Shown: in pieces, positions 62,880 to 64,000 of the stretch | Layout: each line of letters begins with the position of its first letter | Position numbering within the stretch: the first letter of the stretch is position 1 | Origin: Paenibacillus ferrarius | Lineage (GTDB): Bacteria > Bacillota > Bacilli > Paenibacillales > NBRC-103111 | NCBI RefSeq assembly: GCF_002027705.1 | Contig: NZ_MBTG01000056.1 | Coordinates: forward strand, 124,001 to 188,000 | Length of the DNA stretch: 64,000 nucleotides | Direction: 5' to 3' | Made by a program: the position numbers and the translations under genes | Notes under the pieces: generated by a model | The model's database searches: none | Seen by the model: the letters and a program-made list of their open reading frames with translations, nothing else | Told to the model about the DNA's origin: nothing

Positions 62880-63942
62880 ACTTCTTTATTATAAGTTATT
62901 TTTAGTTTAAAGTCAAATGTTATTTTTATTTTATAGAATGAGGCTCGTAACGGCGTTTCAGGCGTATTATGTGCTAATGAAAGTGTAGGTGAGGTTATGT
63001 GGTGTAACGTTGTATTTAGGGCTTCCTGAGGCGTTAGGATGGATGATAGTGGGTTAGGGAAAGGTGAGTGAGTGAATAGTGGAATGGATCATGTTAGGTG
63101 AATAGTATAGTGAGAATGGTAGATGGCATGTTGATAGGTGATAGTTATTGGATGGATTATGGTGATAGGTAATGGCTATAACGTAGAGAGTGGATAATTA
63201 TATAGTTAACATGTAAGTTAATGTAATATGAGTGTGATGATATATTAACATCAAACTAATACCAATAGTTTATCAATTGAACTAAGTCGTTATTGTTATT
63301 AACAGAATGGGAACTGGGGCGTTTAGTGTCCCTATGCTAGTATTATACATATCCCTTTATACATAAACCTTTTTAATCGTCACATCCTTGTTAAACAAGC
63401 TATTATCAATGAGTATTCATGTAAGTTACTTACTATTATATATCCTGATAATATATAGATATCGGGATCTATCCTTTATATATAAGCCTTTTCATAGGTG
63501 GGGGGATGGTTCACACCTTACAAAAAGTAAGTGAGACAGTGAGGGGCTGCAACTGATTATCCCACAGCATCTTCCCAATTTTCCACTTTTACTTTCATCT
63601 TCAGCTCCTCAATTTAACTCCTAATCCATGCCCATATTCCATAAATTTTAATCATGTTCCCACTCATAAAACTATTATATTTTTCTTTATTTATATACTA
63701 TTTTCCATACCTACTTTTTCGGCTAAAATTTATTTTTTCAACATATTCCCCTACATTATCCCCCTCAAACCTTGATACATAAGGCTTTCTATGATTAAAC
63801 TCTCCTTTATCCCTAACATACGACACTATAAAACTCATTTTTTTGTTTTACATAGGCATAAAATGGATCTATTGTGGCTATCATTAATTATACGGACATA
63901 CAAACTATATTAAATTGTCCGATAGAAAGAGAGGGTCATCAT
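62880..63942. other. Gene-free region with opposite base skews
   Basis: About 1 kb without a credible gene. From about 62,960 to 63,240 the plus strand is nearly free of C and carries loose repeats such as GGTGATAGGTAATGG and GGATGGATTATGG. From about 63,560 to 63,840 it is nearly free of G. Between them lie AT-rich segments and two copies of CCTTTATAYATAARCCTTTT (63354-63373 and 63473-63492); a third, weaker copy lies at 63770-63788. An origin, an integration hotspot or an untranslated RNA is possible. Confidence 0.6.
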
Positions 63943-64000
63943 ATGTTCATTAAATTATCCCAAAAGCACAAAGTAGGTAGAACCTTCGTTATCGTGTCGT
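63943..64000 (+). CDS. 3'-truncated gene, perhaps a transposase
   Basis: An ATG behind GAGAGGG opens a frame that runs off the window. The first residues MFIKLSQKHKVGRTFVIVS resemble the start of some IS1634-type transposases, but 19 residues are too few to be sure. Confidence 0.35.
   Translation, partial: MFIKLSQKHKVGRTFVIVS

Overview
The window reads as a Paenibacillus-like Firmicute chromosome. The support is strong AGGAGG ribosome sites, many TTG and GTG starts, low-GC coding, lipoprotein exporters, a copper-amine-oxidase-N-type domain protein, and SPbeta/Bacillus-type phage genes. Species was not determined.

Region 1 (1-20.4 kb) is ordinary chromosome. It opens with two export operons of parallel design. 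Operon A has a lipoprotein HlyD-like adaptor (5' end cut by the window), a MacB/FtsX-type permease, an ABC ATPase, a sugar-type solute-binding lipoprotein and a large secreted multi-domain protein. Operon B has an SwrC-type RND pump, a lipoprotein adaptor and another large secreted protein. Then come initiator tRNA-Met and a CAU tRNA (probably Ile2), DUF2277, a DUF1906 glycosidase-like protein, a copper-binding cupredoxin, a secreted protein of unknown role, an alpha/beta hydrolase and a metallophosphoesterase.

Region 2 (20.4-48.0 kb) is a phage-tail element with its own transcription enzyme. A 927-residue protein carrying the DFDGD signature of two-barrel RNA polymerases (relative of SPbeta YonO) sits behind a promoter overlapped by a perfect 14-bp inverted repeat, next to a LexA-like box. 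It is followed by a zinc-finger protein and an HU-like protein. Then comes a complete non-contractile tail (tube, chaperone-position proteins, tape measure, Dit, Tal, PAAR tip, seven fibre or decoration proteins) and a lysis cassette (XhlA-like, holin, M15 endopeptidase). I find no terminase, portal, protease, capsid or head-tail connector, so it looks like a headless, tailocin-type particle locus driven by a private RNA polymerase, or a remnant prophage.

Region 3 (48.0-62.9 kb) is an accessory island. It holds tRNA-Val and a degenerate copy, a XRE-ImmA protein, and a minus-strand Agr-type quorum cassette: AgrB, a kinase-less AgrC-like membrane protein, an AgrD-like peptide with Ser where Cys is expected, and a LytTR regulator with no receiver domain. 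Next is a tyrosine integrase bracketed by two hammerhead ribozymes that each start 0-1 nt after a stop codon. Then come a repressor with an operator array, an ORF6N antirepressor, a DUF4062 protein, a DUF4258/MqsA toxin-antitoxin pair and small membrane proteins. An 11-bp operator word (TGTTTTGTAAA) shared by the RNA polymerase promoter and the antirepressor promoter suggests regions 2 and 3 are under common control.

Region 4 (62.9-64.0 kb) is non-coding, with a C-poor half followed by a G-poor half and three related repeats. It ends in the first codons of an unidentified gene.
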